A DNA stretch of 64,000 nt from Synechococcus sp. RSCCF101 (GCF_008807075.1 NZ_CP035632.1:992001-1056000), one strand, 5' to 3'. Shown: positions 16,850 to 25,721, numbered from the stretch's first letter. Notes: a model not told the origin generated them from the sequence alone. Numbers and translations are program-made.

Positions 16850-18141
16850 CGGGAGCCGGCGCCGGCCGCATCCAGCAACCGTTCGGTGGCGCCGCCGGCT
16901 CGGCCCATCGCCCGCTCGGCATCGATCGATCCGGTGAGCACGCTGCTCAGCTGGCGCTGCAGGATGTCGCTGAACTGGGCGTAGAGGGGGGTGACGGGCC
17001 GCAGCACCGCGTCATCCAGGGCTCGCTGCAGCTCGGGCATCACGGGATTGGCGGCAATCACCTCCGGATCGGTGAAGACACTGCGCAGCGTGGGGGTATA
17101 ACCCCAGTCGATCGCCAGGGTCTTCTGGCTGTCGGCCCCGGTCAGGTAGCGAAGCACGGCGGCGGCTTCGCGGGGATGTTCACTCTGGGAGACCACCGAC
17201 AGGCCCCAGCTGCCCTGGGTGGCTGCCGGGCGCTCACCGGGCTCGGCCACCATCGTGGTGACGCCCACCTTGCCCGCCACCGCACTGCCCTGCTTCTGCA
17301 GCTCGCTCCAGGCGTACGGCCAGTTGCGCATGAAGGCGGCCTGGCCGTTCTCGAAGCTCTGCAGCACCTGCGGCTCGGCGAAATTGGCCACCGCTCGCGG
17401 GGAGACGCCCTCATCGATGAGCGAGCCCAGCCAGGCCGCGGCACGGATGGACGGCGCCTGGTTCAGTCCCAGCGATGGGCTGGCGCCGGGCTCCCACCAC
17501 CAGCCTCCGAAGCCCTGCAGCACCTCGAGGAACACGCAGCTGAGGCCCTCGTACTGGCGGCCCTGCCAGAGGTAGCCCCAGGGCACGCGGCCGTCGCGCT
17601 GCAGCTGGCGCGAGATGGCCACCAGCTCTGCTGGGGTGCGAGGCGGCTGATCCATGAGGTCGGTGCGCCAGTAGAGCAGGCCCATGGAGGCCAGCAGGGG
17701 CACGCGCCACAGCTGGTCATCGATGCGGTTGCCCAGCCGGGCTCCCGCCACCACACCGGCAAGGGGGTCCTCACCCAGCAGGGGATCGAGGGGCGTGAGC
17801 CAGCCCGCTGCGGCGTACTTGGCCGTCCAGGTCACATCCATCAGCAGCAGGTCGTAGGGGCTGTTGCCCAGGAGCAGGCTGCTGATCGCCAGATCGGAAA
17901 CGGACTCGGTTTCCATCGGGCCGCGGGTGACGCGGATGCGCAGGTCGTCGTGGCTGCGGTTGAACCGGTCCACCAGCCCCGCGGTGGCATCGGCGAAGGG
18001 TGCCGCCATCAGCACGTTGACCGTGACCGGGTCGGGCCGTGCCGACCAGACCCGTCCCCCCAGCAGCGTCAGCACCGCCAGAACGGCGGCCAGCAGCAGC
18101 AGGGCCGGGCGGCGCAGGCGCTGGTTCAGGGCACGGCCCAT
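16846..18141 (-). CDS. ggtB: Glucosylglycerol ABC transporter, substrate-binding protein
   Basis: A 431-residue family-1 extracellular solute-binding protein. An N-terminal hydrophobic segment (RPALLLLAAVLAVLTLLGG) lacks a lipobox cysteine, so it is a signal peptide or an uncleaved anchor. DVTWTAKYAAAGWLTPLD and AAFMRNWPYAWSELQKQGS are typical of sugar-binding members. I chose the ATG at 18141, 10 nt after the ggpS stop, over a start overlapping ggpS. It would deliver leaked or external glucosylglycerol to GgtCD. Confidence 0.87.
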   Translation of the reverse strand: MGRALNQRLRRPALLLLAAVLAVLTLLGGRVWSARPDPVTVNVLMAAPFADATAGLVDRFNRSHDDLRIRVTRGPMETESVSDLAISSLLLGNSPYDLLLMDVTWTAKYAAAGWLTPLDPLLGEDPLAGVVAGARLGNRIDDQLWRVPLLASMGLLYWRTDLMDQPPRTPAELVAISRQLQRDGRVPWGYLWQGRQYEGLSCVFLEVLQGFGGWWWEPGASPSLGLNQAPSIRAAAWLGSLIDEGVSPRAVANFAEPQVLQSFENGQAAFMRNWPYAWSELQKQGSAVAGKVGVTTMVAEPGERPAATQGSWGLSVVSQSEHPREAAAVLRYLTGADSQKTLAIDWGYTPTLRSVFTDPEVIAANPVMPELQRALDDAVLRPVTPLYAQFSDILQRQLSSVLTGSIDAERAMGRAGGATERLLDAAGAGSR

Positions 18142-18151
18142 GACGGCCGAC

Positions 18152-19684
18152 TCAGGCTGCGATCGCCGCGAGTTGATGGTCGGCCCAGTGGCTGACGGTG
18201 AAGGATTCAACCGCCGCGGTCATGGTCGCCATGCGGCGACGCTGTTCATCGGCGGGCATCGCCAGGGCCTGCTCGATGGCGTCATCCATGCGGCGGTGCG
18301 AGTACGGGTTGGTAAGGATGGCGCCGTCGAGCACCACCGAGGCACCGGTGAACTCCGACAGCACGAGCACACCATCCATGTCGCGACGGCTGGCCACGTA
18401 TTCCTTGGCCACGAGGTTGAGTCCGTCACGCAGGGGCGTGATCCAGCAGATGTCGGAGCGGCTGAACCAGGCCACCATCTCCTCGTAGGGAATGCGCTGG
18501 GTGGAGAGGCGCACCGGCACCCAGTCCATACGGCCGAAACGCCCGTTGATGCGACCGGCTGTCTCCTCAATGGACCGCTGGGTGTCCTCGTAGATCTTCA
18601 TGCCGGTGGCCGCAGCAACGCAGGCCAGCATCAACACCACTTCGCCGTGCAGATCTTCACGGCGCTCCATCAGCCGTTCGAAGGCCAGCAGCAGCTCCTC
18701 GTTGCCCTTGGTGTAATCGACGCGACTGGCGGAGAAGATCAGCTTGCGGTTCTTCTTGGTGTCTGCATCGATCCGAGCGCTCATCGCCTGGACGTGATCG
18801 CTGCTGCGCAGGTTCTGGATCACATCGGGCGCGGTGCCGACTGGAGAGGCGAGCAGGCCCACCTCGCGATCGCGGTAGCGGAGGGTGGGGGTGACCAACG
18901 GCTCGGCCAGGGCGCTCCCGGTGGGACGGAACATCGGATCCACCGCTCGTTTGCCGGCCTTCTCGGCTCCCAGCAGGGAGGTGGCGGCGCGGGCGAAATT
19001 CTCCAGGTAGCGGGGAATATGGAAGCCAACCAGATCGCAGCAGAGCAGGCTGTCGAGAATCTGCTCTCGCCAGGGGAGGATGGCGAACACGTCTTCACTG
19101 GGGAAGGGCGTGTGATGGAAGAAGGCGATTCTCAGATCGGGCCGTGAGGCACGGATCGTGGCGGCAGCCAGCCAGAGGTTGTAGTCATGAATCCACACCA
19201 CAGCGCCCTCAGCCGCCTCAGCGCAGGCCGCCAGGGCAAAGCGCCTGTTCACATCTTGGAAGGTGTCCCAGTCGGCGTTGTTGATGTTGAAGTGCGTCGG
19301 AAACGTGTGAAGAATCGGCCAGACCGATTCCTTCGATGTCACGTGATAGAAGCTGGAGATCTGCTCCGAAACCAGAGGAATGCGCCGCAGCGTGAAGGGA
19401 GCCGGCCGGTCCATGGCCACGCATTCATCCTCACTGCCCTCGAGGCAATCCACCTGCCGCCAGGCGATCCAGGTTCCGCTGGTGCGGGTGAGGAACAGAT
19501 TGCGGAGCGTTGGGATGATGCCGTTCGGGCTTTTCTGATCGCGCCACTCCCGTTCGCCGGTCTCGGTCCAGGCCTCGTCGTAGGGGGAGCGGTGGTAGAG
19601 CAGGATGAAATCGCTCCGGCCCCGGTCTGACTGCTGTGTCGGCTGGTTGTCGTTGGGGTTGATCTGGGCGGGAGCAAGCGTCAT
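18152..19684 (-). CDS. ggpS: Glucosylglycerol-phosphate synthase
   Basis: GT20-family enzyme forming glucosylglycerol phosphate from ADP-glucose and glycerol 3-phosphate, the key step in the main compatible solute of moderately halotolerant cyanobacteria. The 510-residue protein has VVWIHDYNLWLAAATIR, IAFFHHTPFPSEDVFAILPW, FSASRVDYTKGNEELL and TPLRDGLNLVAKEYVA, all GT20 landmarks. Trehalose-phosphate synthase is the alternative in this family; the length and the linked ggt genes favour GgpS. The phosphatase partner is not in the window. The gene heads the operon; 82 nt separate it from the peroxiredoxin gene upstream. Confidence 0.92.
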   Translation of the reverse strand: MTLAPAQINPNDNQPTQQSDRGRSDFILLYHRSPYDEAWTETGEREWRDQKSPNGIIPTLRNLFLTRTSGTWIAWRQVDCLEGSEDECVAMDRPAPFTLRRIPLVSEQISSFYHVTSKESVWPILHTFPTHFNINNADWDTFQDVNRRFALAACAEAAEGAVVWIHDYNLWLAAATIRASRPDLRIAFFHHTPFPSEDVFAILPWREQILDSLLCCDLVGFHIPRYLENFARAATSLLGAEKAGKRAVDPMFRPTGSALAEPLVTPTLRYRDREVGLLASPVGTAPDVIQNLRSSDHVQAMSARIDADTKKNRKLIFSASRVDYTKGNEELLLAFERLMERREDLHGEVVLMLACVAAATGMKIYEDTQRSIEETAGRINGRFGRMDWVPVRLSTQRIPYEEMVAWFSRSDICWITPLRDGLNLVAKEYVASRRDMDGVLVLSEFTGASVVLDGAILTNPYSHRRMDDAIEQALAMPADEQRRRMATMTAAVESFTVSHWADHQLAAIAA

Positions 19685-19766
19685 GCGGAAGCAGCGAGCA
19701 GGTCAGAGGGATCGGGCCGAGGGGCGGGCGTCACATGTCTTGAGGTGCGGCCAACTTAACCGCCAC

Positions 19767-20351
19767 TCACACGGTTCCGGTCCTGACGCTGCTGCCTGAG
19801 GCCTGCATCTCCGTGAGCACGGCGAGCACCTCCGCGGCGTGGCCGGTCGGTCGAACAGCGGTCCAGATCCGGCGCAGACGCCCTTCCGGGTCGATCAGAA
19901 ACGTGTGGCGCTGGGAGAACGGTGCGATCCAGGAGCCGTAGGTGCGGCTGACGGAACCATTGCTGTCGGAGAGGAGCGGAAAGGCCAGGGCCTCACTGCT
20001 GCAGAACGATTCATGCTGTTCAGCTGAGTCGGCACTCACGCCCACCACCTCGGCACCGCGGGAGTGGAAACCCTCCAGGCTGGCCTGAAAGCCGCGGGCC
20101 TCGAGCGTGCAGCCACCGGTGAAATCCTTCGGATAGAAGTAGAGCACCAGCCAGCTGCCGGCGAAGTCGGCCAGCCGCCAGCGCGTGCGATCCGGCTCCA
20201 CGCTGCTGCTGCCGGGCAGGTCGAAGTCCGGCGCCGGGGCATCAAGCGTCGGGAGGGTGCCCCCCAGGGCGCGCGCCGGCCTGGGCAGGGCGGCCAGACC
20301 TCCGGCCAGCAGAAGACCTCCCAGCACAGCACGGCGGGTCAGGAGTGCCAT
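19767..20351 (-). CDS. Peroxiredoxin, PrxQ/BCP type, exported
   Basis: A 194-residue thiol peroxidase. The N-terminus TRRAVLGGLLLAGGLAALP ending PARA looks like a Tat-type signal peptide, so the protein probably acts in the periplasm or thylakoid lumen. After LVLYFYPKDF comes the active site TGGCT, with the peroxidatic Cys. In typical PrxQ (TPGCT, then Cys five residues on) a resolving Cys follows; here that position is Arg (LEARGF). A further Cys occurs in ESFCSSEAL. It could be a 1-Cys enzyme or use that Cys. It sits between rpmB and ggpS. Confidence 0.88.
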   Translation of the reverse strand: MALLTRRAVLGGLLLAGGLAALPRPARALGGTLPTLDAPAPDFDLPGSSSVEPDRTRWRLADFAGSWLVLYFYPKDFTGGCTLEARGFQASLEGFHSRGAEVVGVSADSAEQHESFCSSEALAFPLLSDSNGSVSRTYGSWIAPFSQRHTFLIDPEGRLRRIWTAVRPTGHAAEVLAVLTEMQASGSSVRTGTV

Positions 20352-20394
20352 GGAACGGGTGGGGATGCGGAAGCGGGGCCTCGGATCAGGCCGG

Positions 20395-20631
20395 TCAGAA
20401 CGAGGCCAGATTGATGCCCTGTTCGCGGGCGAAGGCCGCCAGGCCCTTCTTCTGAATCGTGCGCAGCGCCTTGGTGGACACCCGCAGCCGCACCCAGCGC
20501 TGACCTTCAGCCCACCACAGGCGCCGCTGCTGCAGGTTCACCTGCTGCAGTTTCTTGGTGCGGATGTGCGAATGGCTCACCGCCATGCCGTTGTTGGCAC
20601 GCTTTCCGGTGAGCTGACAGACGCGGGACAT
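20395..20631 (-). CDS. rpmB: 50S ribosomal protein L28
   Basis: A 78-residue ribosomal large-subunit protein. It begins [20 protein letters not shown] with the conserved [15 protein letters not shown] and the C-terminal [15 protein letters not shown]. Length and sequence fit bacterial L28. The ATG at 20629-20631 is the family start. It lies 113 nt downstream of htpG and 43 nt upstream of the peroxiredoxin gene on the same strand. Confidence 0.97.
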   Translation of the reverse strand: MSRVCQLTGKRANNGMAVSHSHIRTKKLQQVNLQQRRLWWAEGQRWVRLRVSTKALRTIQKKGLAAFAREQGINLASF

Positions 20632-20744
20632 GGTGAAGGGAACGGGTGGAGGTTCTGACCGGACTCGCACGGCGTGGGCTGCAGCCCGCAGCGACAACGC
20701 CTGAGATCGTGGCCAATCCTAAAGGAGGGCCCCGGAGGGACGCC

Positions 20745-22703
20745 TCAGAGGAGCCCCTTCTCCAGCAGGCGGCCCATCAGCGTGGCGCTGCGGGACTGGA
20801 AGCCGGCCAGCTCGTTGGGTTCCAGACCACCGATGCCAAGCCTGGCCATGTCGTACAGGTGGCGCGAGAGATCCTCCGAGAGCTGCTGGGTGGGCGAGGC
20901 ACCGGAACCGGTGATCAGAGCCCCCTTGGAGAGCTTGAGCAGCCCCTCCACCAGGGGGTGGCGGCGGTTCACCAGGAGCACGTGATGCTCGGGCAGACCC
21001 GGCAGGCGCTGGTCCATCAGGGCGCCCATGTCATTGAGGCGTCGCATCTGCTCCGGCAGCAGAATCATGGCCGCCGGCGCCTCCTCTCCCTTGAGGGTCT
21101 GCACCTGGACGGTGATCTTGTCGTTGGCGAGCGCGGTCTTGAACAGGCTGCGCAGGTCCTCGCTGGGATTGCCGCCCTCCGCGTCGGTCAGTTCGCTCTC
21201 CTTCTCCTGCAGGCTCTCGTCCAGCTCGGCATCCACACGCTGGAAGCTGAGCTCCTCGCGGAGGGCCTCGAGCCAGGGGATGAACTGGGCGTCGATGAGG
21301 GTGTCGGCCATGAGCACCTCGCGGCCCTGACCGCGCCAGAGGGCAAGGGCGCCGGCCTGGGCGGCCTCATCGGTGCAGTACAGAACCTTGGAGGCCTGAT
21401 CGCCTCCCGCCGATGCGCTGCGCCGGAGGTAGCCATCGAGGGTGGTGAAGGTCTTGCCATCCACCCCGATCGGATCGGACTCCGAATCGGCCGCTGCCCC
21501 GCTCTCGGCCTCGGCGGACTCCCCATCCGGATCAGCTTTCGAACAGGCAGCGGTGCTGGCGAAGAGCACCACATCAGCCACCTGATCGGCGAATTTCTCA
21601 TCCTCCATCGCACCGATCTTGATGAAGGGGGCGAGGGAATCCCAGATGCGGGCGTAGCGCTCCGGCTCATCGCGATGCAGCTGGCGCAGCCGGTCGGCCA
21701 CCTTCTTAGCCACAAACTGACCGATCGAGCGCACACGGCGGTCGGTCTGCAGCGCGCTGCGGCTCACGTTCAGTGGGATATCGGGCGAATCGAGCACACC
21801 CCGCAGCGGCAGCAGATAGCGGGGAACGACCTCCTTGATGCTGTCGCTGACGAAGACGTTGTTGCAGTAGAGCCGGATCTCACCTGATTCCCAGTCGGCT
21901 CGGCCGCTGATCTTGGGGAAGAAGAGGATGCCCTGCAGGCTGTACGGATAATCCGTGTTCAGGTGCACCCAGAGCAGGGGGTCGCCCTGGAACGGGTAGA
22001 GGTAGCGGTAGAGCTCCACATAATCCTCATCCTTGAGCTCACGTGCGCTGCGCTTCCAGGGAGCATTGCGCCGGTTGACGCTTTCACCCTCCAGCTGCAC
22101 ATCCACTGCGAGGAAGTCGCAGTAGCGGGTGATGAGTGTCTTCAGGCGGGCGGGCTCGAGGTACTCGAGCTCCTCGTCCATCAGGTGCAGGATCACATCG
22201 GTGCCGGGTTCGCTGCGGCTGCCCTCCTCCAGGGTGAAGCGGGGCGAGCCATCGCAGGTCCAGCGCACTGGCTCCGCCCCCTCGCGGGCACTGAGGGTCT
22301 GCAGCTCGACCTCGCGGGCCACCATGAAGCTGGAATAGAAGCCGAGGCCGAAGTTGCCGATGATGGCTTCGGAATCCTGCTTGTACTTCTCGAGAAACTC
22401 CTCGGCGCTGGAGAAGGCCACCTGGTTGATGTAGCGCTTCACCTCATCGGCGGTCATGCCGATGCCCTGATCGCTCACCGTGAGGGTCTTGTTCTCGCGA
22501 TCGATGCGGATCGAGATGGCGGGATTCTCGGCTTCGCTGCACTCCCCCGCCATCGCCACCATCCGGCGCTTGCTGGTGGCGTCGACGCCATTGCTGACGA
22601 GCTCCCGCAGAAAGACTTCATGGCCGGAATAGACGGCCTTCTTGATGATCGGGAAGATGTTCTCGGTATGAATCTCGATCGTGCCCTGCTCGAGAACCGT
22701 CAT
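20745..22703 (-). CDS. htpG: Chaperone HtpG (Hsp90)
   Basis: ATP-dependent Hsp90 chaperone of 652 residues. The GHKL ATPase domain shows FLRELVSNGVDATSKRR, TVSDQGIGMTADEV and NFGLGFYSSFMVA. The middle domain follows (WVHLNTDYPYSLQGILFFPK) and the dimerisation domain closes the protein. In cyanobacteria HtpG also supports phycobilisome and tetrapyrrole homeostasis under stress. The start MTVLEQGTIEIHTE at 22703 matches the family; an ATG eight codons upstream is less likely. Confidence 0.97.
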   Translation of the reverse strand: MTVLEQGTIEIHTENIFPIIKKAVYSGHEVFLRELVSNGVDATSKRRMVAMAGECSEAENPAISIRIDRENKTLTVSDQGIGMTADEVKRYINQVAFSSAEEFLEKYKQDSEAIIGNFGLGFYSSFMVAREVELQTLSAREGAEPVRWTCDGSPRFTLEEGSRSEPGTDVILHLMDEELEYLEPARLKTLITRYCDFLAVDVQLEGESVNRRNAPWKRSARELKDEDYVELYRYLYPFQGDPLLWVHLNTDYPYSLQGILFFPKISGRADWESGEIRLYCNNVFVSDSIKEVVPRYLLPLRGVLDSPDIPLNVSRSALQTDRRVRSIGQFVAKKVADRLRQLHRDEPERYARIWDSLAPFIKIGAMEDEKFADQVADVVLFASTAACSKADPDGESAEAESGAAADSESDPIGVDGKTFTTLDGYLRRSASAGGDQASKVLYCTDEAAQAGALALWRGQGREVLMADTLIDAQFIPWLEALREELSFQRVDAELDESLQEKESELTDAEGGNPSEDLRSLFKTALANDKITVQVQTLKGEEAPAAMILLPEQMRRLNDMGALMDQRLPGLPEHHVLLVNRRHPLVEGLLKLSKGALITGSGASPTQQLSEDLSRHLYDMARLGIGGLEPNELAGFQSRSATLMGRLLEKGLL

Positions 22704-22806
22704 GCATCCACTTCTGGCTCGAGCCATTCAAGACGGCGGCGCCTCAGGGCTCAAGCGCTCTTCGGGTGGGGTGACCGAACCGAGAGGCGTGCCTCCGGGA
22801 GCAAGG

Positions 22807-23031
22807 TCAGGGTCGCTTCTGCAGCTCCGGGCGCTCCTCGGCCAGGACCGCACCCTCGACGGGGCAGACCTGAAGACAGATGCCGCAGTCGATGCAGGTG
22901 TCCGGATCGATCCAGAAGAAGGGGTTGCCGCGGCTGTTGGTGCCCCGTCCGGGGTGGATGCAGGCCACCGGGCAGGCATCCACGCAGTCGGACACCCCCT
23001 CACAACGGTCGCTGACAATCGTGTGGGGCAT
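22807..23031 (-). CDS. Bacterial-type 4Fe-4S ferredoxin
   Basis: A 74-residue electron carrier with two cluster motifs: CEGVSDCVDACPVACI near the N-terminus and CIDCGICLQVCP near the C-terminus. The second is a standard CxxCxxCxxxCP. The first has C-x5-C-x3-CP-x2-C spacing, so that site may hold a 3Fe or 4Fe cluster. The partner is unknown. It is flanked by htpG and hisZ on the same strand, with 103 nt separating it from htpG. Confidence 0.92.
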   Translation of the reverse strand: MPHTIVSDRCEGVSDCVDACPVACIHPGRGTNSRGNPFFWIDPDTCIDCGICLQVCPVEGAVLAEERPELQKRP

Positions 23032-23074
23032 CGGGTTCAGGCGAGCTGACGCAGCCTAGAAAGCGGCAGCAGGC

Positions 23075-24265
23075 TCAGGCGGACCCGGCCCAGCTCACAC
23101 CCGCGCAGCCCCGCGCCGCGGCGATCGCCGCCGCCTCCTGCTCCCCGGCGCAGACCGGCAGATGCACTTCAGCGCGCTGACCCTTGGCGTGAAGGCGACG
23201 CATGCAGGCGAAGGCCTGCTCGAGCGACTGGGCGGCGCCATAGACCACCAGCCGGGGGGCTTCCGGTGTGGCCGCCGCCACGCTGCCGGGTTCGAGCAGA
23301 TCGCGGATCTCGTCCACCATGATCGAGAAGCCCACGCCGGCCGCCTCCGGTCCGGAGGCGCCGAAGCGCTGCAGCACGCCGTCGTAGCGGCCGCCGCTGG
23401 CCAGCATCACCGGCGCGGCCCGGCCCTGGCAGACGAGCTGGAACACCATGCCGTCATAGAGCTCGAAGTGAGGCTGAAAGGTGGGATCGATCTGCACCGC
23501 CATGCCCAGGTCTCCCGCCCGTTGCACGACGGAGCCGGCGATCTCCTCGATCGCACGGATCGAGCGATGGGGACCGAGCAGACGGGTGAGTTCGGGCAGC
23601 ACCGACTCCGGCTCGCCGCGCAGGCGCAGCAGCTGCTGCATCCAGGCGCGCTGATCGGGCTCGAGATCCAGCCGGGCCAGGGCGAGAGGATCGAAGCCGG
23701 TGAGCGCATCGTGCAGGGCCCGGCGCTGCCCGGGGGCCACCCGATCGAGCACGGCCATCACGAGGCCGTGATGGCCCAGGAGCAGCTGGGGCCGGTGGGC
23801 GGGTTCCAGAGGAATGCTGGCCAACGCATCCAGCAACAGATGCAGCAGTTCCCGGTCCGCCGTGGTGGAGGCTTCACCGATCAGTTCCACACCGCTCTGA
23901 AGCCGCTCCTCCAGCCGCAGCCCGCCGGCCTCATCGCGACGCCCCAGAAAGGTGGTGCCCGAACTCCAGAGTCTCAGAGGCCTCGGGCGGGCGGCGAGGC
24001 GGGAGCAGGCGGCACGGGCGATCGAGGCCGTCATCTCGGGCCTGAGCCCCAGCGGCTCATCGGCCACCAGCTGCACCACATCGCCCTGGCGGATGGCGCC
24101 GCCGGCCAGCAGGGTGTCGAGCCTCTCGACGCGGGGTGGACTGACCTCCTCGTAGCCCCAGCGCTGATAGACCGATGCGAAGGCACGCGTGAGGCGATGG
24201 TTGATCGCCACCTGCCTGGGATTCAGGTCGCGGACGCCGGCAGCGGGTTGCAGAGCCATCACCAT
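23075..24265 (-). CDS. hisZ: ATP phosphoribosyltransferase regulatory subunit
   Basis: A 396-residue catalytically inactive relative of histidyl-tRNA synthetase that activates short-form HisG in the first step of histidine synthesis. Class II synthetase motifs are recognisable: RWGYEEVSPPRVERLDTLL (motif 1 region), LRPEMTASIARAACSRL (motif 2) and LASGGRYDGVLQRFG. The anticodon-binding domain is replaced by a short C-terminus. Its presence implies a short HisG elsewhere. An ATG two codons inside (24259) is an alternative start. Confidence 0.9.
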   Translation of the reverse strand: MVMALQPAAGVRDLNPRQVAINHRLTRAFASVYQRWGYEEVSPPRVERLDTLLAGGAIRQGDVVQLVADEPLGLRPEMTASIARAACSRLAARPRPLRLWSSGTTFLGRRDEAGGLRLEERLQSGVELIGEASTTADRELLHLLLDALASIPLEPAHRPQLLLGHHGLVMAVLDRVAPGQRRALHDALTGFDPLALARLDLEPDQRAWMQQLLRLRGEPESVLPELTRLLGPHRSIRAIEEIAGSVVQRAGDLGMAVQIDPTFQPHFELYDGMVFQLVCQGRAAPVMLASGGRYDGVLQRFGASGPEAAGVGFSIMVDEIRDLLEPGSVAAATPEAPRLVVYGAAQSLEQAFACMRRLHAKGQRAEVHLPVCAGEQEAAAIAAARGCAGVSWAGSA

Positions 24266-24278
24266 CAGGGCGCTCGGG

Positions 24279-25169
24279 TCAGGATCCCATCCCGGTCGCC
24301 TGATCGAGCTCGGGCGCGCCGAAGCTGTGGCCAGGCAGGGGCTGCACGCTGGCGAGACCCTCGATCATGGGCTGCTGGAGGCCGGGGGCACAGGCGAGGA
24401 TCCGGCCGCTGTCGATCTGGAACGGTCCGCCGTCGTAGGCGCTGACCACACCGCCGGCCTCCCGCACGAGAGCGGCTCCGGCGGCCAGATCCCAGGGCGC
24501 CAGACCCCGTTCCCAGTAGCCGTCGAGTCGGCCGCAGGCCACGAAGGCCAGGTCCACCGCCGCAGCCCCGCCACGCCGCACACCGCGGCTGCGGTGGGTG
24601 AACCAGCAGAACTGGGCGTAGTTGGTGTCGAGATGCTGGCTGCGGTCGTAGGCGAAGCCGGTGGTGAGCAGGGCCTGATCCAGTCGATCGGCACCACTCA
24701 CCGTGATCGGGCGGTCGTTGCACCAGGCACCGCAGCCCGGCGCCGCCCAGTAGAGCTCGTTCAGGGCGGGAACGCTCACGGCTCCCAGCAGGGGCACGCC
24801 CTGATGGAGCAGGCCGACCGAGGTGGCGAAGAGGGGAAAGCCGTGGGCGTAGTTGGTGGTGCCGTCCAGGGGATCCACGCACCAGAGCAGATCGGCCGAG
24901 CCGGGCTGGGCACCGCTTTCCTCAGCGAGGATGGCCAGATCCGGGGTGGACCGGCGCAGCACCGCGAGCACGGCCTGCTCCGCCGCGAGGTCCGCCTCGG
25001 TCACCAGATCACCCGGGCGACCCTTCTCCCGCACCGAGCGCAGCTGGCCGACGTGGCGCTGCAGCACGGCCGCACCGGCGGCCGCAGCCTCTCGGGCGGT
25101 CTGCGACCACCAGAGGAGCTCACTGCGGCCGGGCTGGGGGGATTCCGGGGAGGCCATGGGGCGCTTCAC
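24279..25169 (-). CDS. Inositol monophosphatase family protein
   Basis: A 296-residue Mg2+-dependent sugar-phosphate phosphatase of the IMPase/SuhB/HisN fold. Metal-binding motifs are ILAEESGA, WCVDPLDGTTNYAHG and APWDLAAGAALVREAGGVV. Its place next to hisZ makes a histidinol-phosphatase role conceivable, but members of this family cannot be assigned a substrate from motifs. An internal ATG at 25157 is an alternative start. It is 13 nt upstream of hisZ and overlaps the ferredoxin gene by 4 nt, so the three look like an operon. Confidence 0.9.
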   Translation of the reverse strand: MKRPMASPESPQPGRSELLWWSQTAREAAAAGAAVLQRHVGQLRSVREKGRPGDLVTEADLAAEQAVLAVLRRSTPDLAILAEESGAQPGSADLLWCVDPLDGTTNYAHGFPLFATSVGLLHQGVPLLGAVSVPALNELYWAAPGCGAWCNDRPITVSGADRLDQALLTTGFAYDRSQHLDTNYAQFCWFTHRSRGVRRGGAAAVDLAFVACGRLDGYWERGLAPWDLAAGAALVREAGGVVSAYDGGPFQIDSGRILACAPGLQQPMIEGLASVQPLPGHSFGAPELDQATGMGS

Positions 25170-25534
25170 TCGTCGTCGAGAGGAAGGCCGAAGCGCACCT
25201 GACCGCGTGCGAAGAAGCGTCCGAACTGCAGGTTGTAGACCTCATCCTCGTCCTGCGTTTCCACCTCGAGCGGTGCAATGGCCCGGGCCACGCACAGCAG
25301 CCCGTAGCCCTTCTCCCGCAGTTCCCGGGAGAGCCCCAGGGCCTCACGGCGATCCATCGTGCCGTCGAGCACACGGACGGCACAGGTGGTGCAGCAGCCA
25401 TTTCTGCAGCTGAAGGGCAATGGATCCCCCTGGGCTTCGAAGCTGCGGAGGATGTACTCGCCCTCGGGCACATCGTGGCTGATGGTGCGTCCCTGCTGAC
25501 GCCAGTGAACCGTGATGCGATGCCGGATGGTCAT
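25166..25534 (-). CDS. 2Fe-2S ferredoxin, plant-type
   Basis: A 122-residue beta-grasp ferredoxin. The cluster ligands are in FSCRNGCCTTCAV (Cys at positions 1, 6 and 9 of that motif) and GYGLLCVARA; an extra Cys precedes the second ligand. A C-terminal extension of about 30 residues follows the fourth ligand, unlike photosynthetic PetF at ~97 residues, so it probably serves a dedicated partner. The ATG at 25534 was chosen by family length. It is divergent from tRNA-Ser and overlaps the phosphatase gene by 4 nt. Confidence 0.9.
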   Translation of the reverse strand: MTIRHRITVHWRQQGRTISHDVPEGEYILRSFEAQGDPLPFSCRNGCCTTCAVRVLDGTMDRREALGLSRELREKGYGLLCVARAIAPLEVETQDEDEVYNLQFGRFFARGQVRFGLPLDDE

Positions 25535-25591
25535 GGATCGGGGTTGAAGGGCGCCCACACAACGGCTGCTACATTGGCAGGCCGAGCCACT

Positions 25592-25678
25592 GGAGAGGTG
25601 GCCGAGTGGTCGAAGGCGCAGCACTGGAAATGCTGTATAGGGGCAACTCTATCGAGGGTTCGAATCCCTCCCTCTCCG
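25592..25678 (+). tRNA. tRNA-Ser(GGA)
   Basis: An 87-nt class II tRNA: acceptor arms GGAGAGG (25592-25598) and CCTCTCC (25671-25677), anticodon loop with GGA at 25626-25628, long variable arm, and T loop GGTTCGAATCC. It reads UCC/UCU serine codons. No CCA is encoded. A TACATT -10-like hexamer lies 16 nt upstream (25570-25575). Confidence 0.97.
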
Positions 25679-25685
25679 TGCTTCA

Positions 25686-25711
25686 GGCCGACCGAAGGGT
25701 CGGCCTTTTTT
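25686..25711 (+). terminator. Intrinsic terminator of tRNA-Ser
   Basis: A perfect 8-bp stem, GGCCGACC (25686-25693) with GGTCGGCC (25698-25705), closes a GAAG tetraloop and runs into six T residues. It is a textbook rho-independent terminator 8 nt after the tRNA and the clearest one in the window. It also separates the tRNA from the convergent pstB. Confidence 0.93.
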
Positions 25712-25721
25712 ATGCGCGGGA

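Noticed and set aside
15978-16922. Long in-frame extension upstream of ggtD
   Set aside because: It lies entirely over ggtC in another frame and has no permease-like sequence; the GTG at 15977 overlapping the ggtC stop is a better start.
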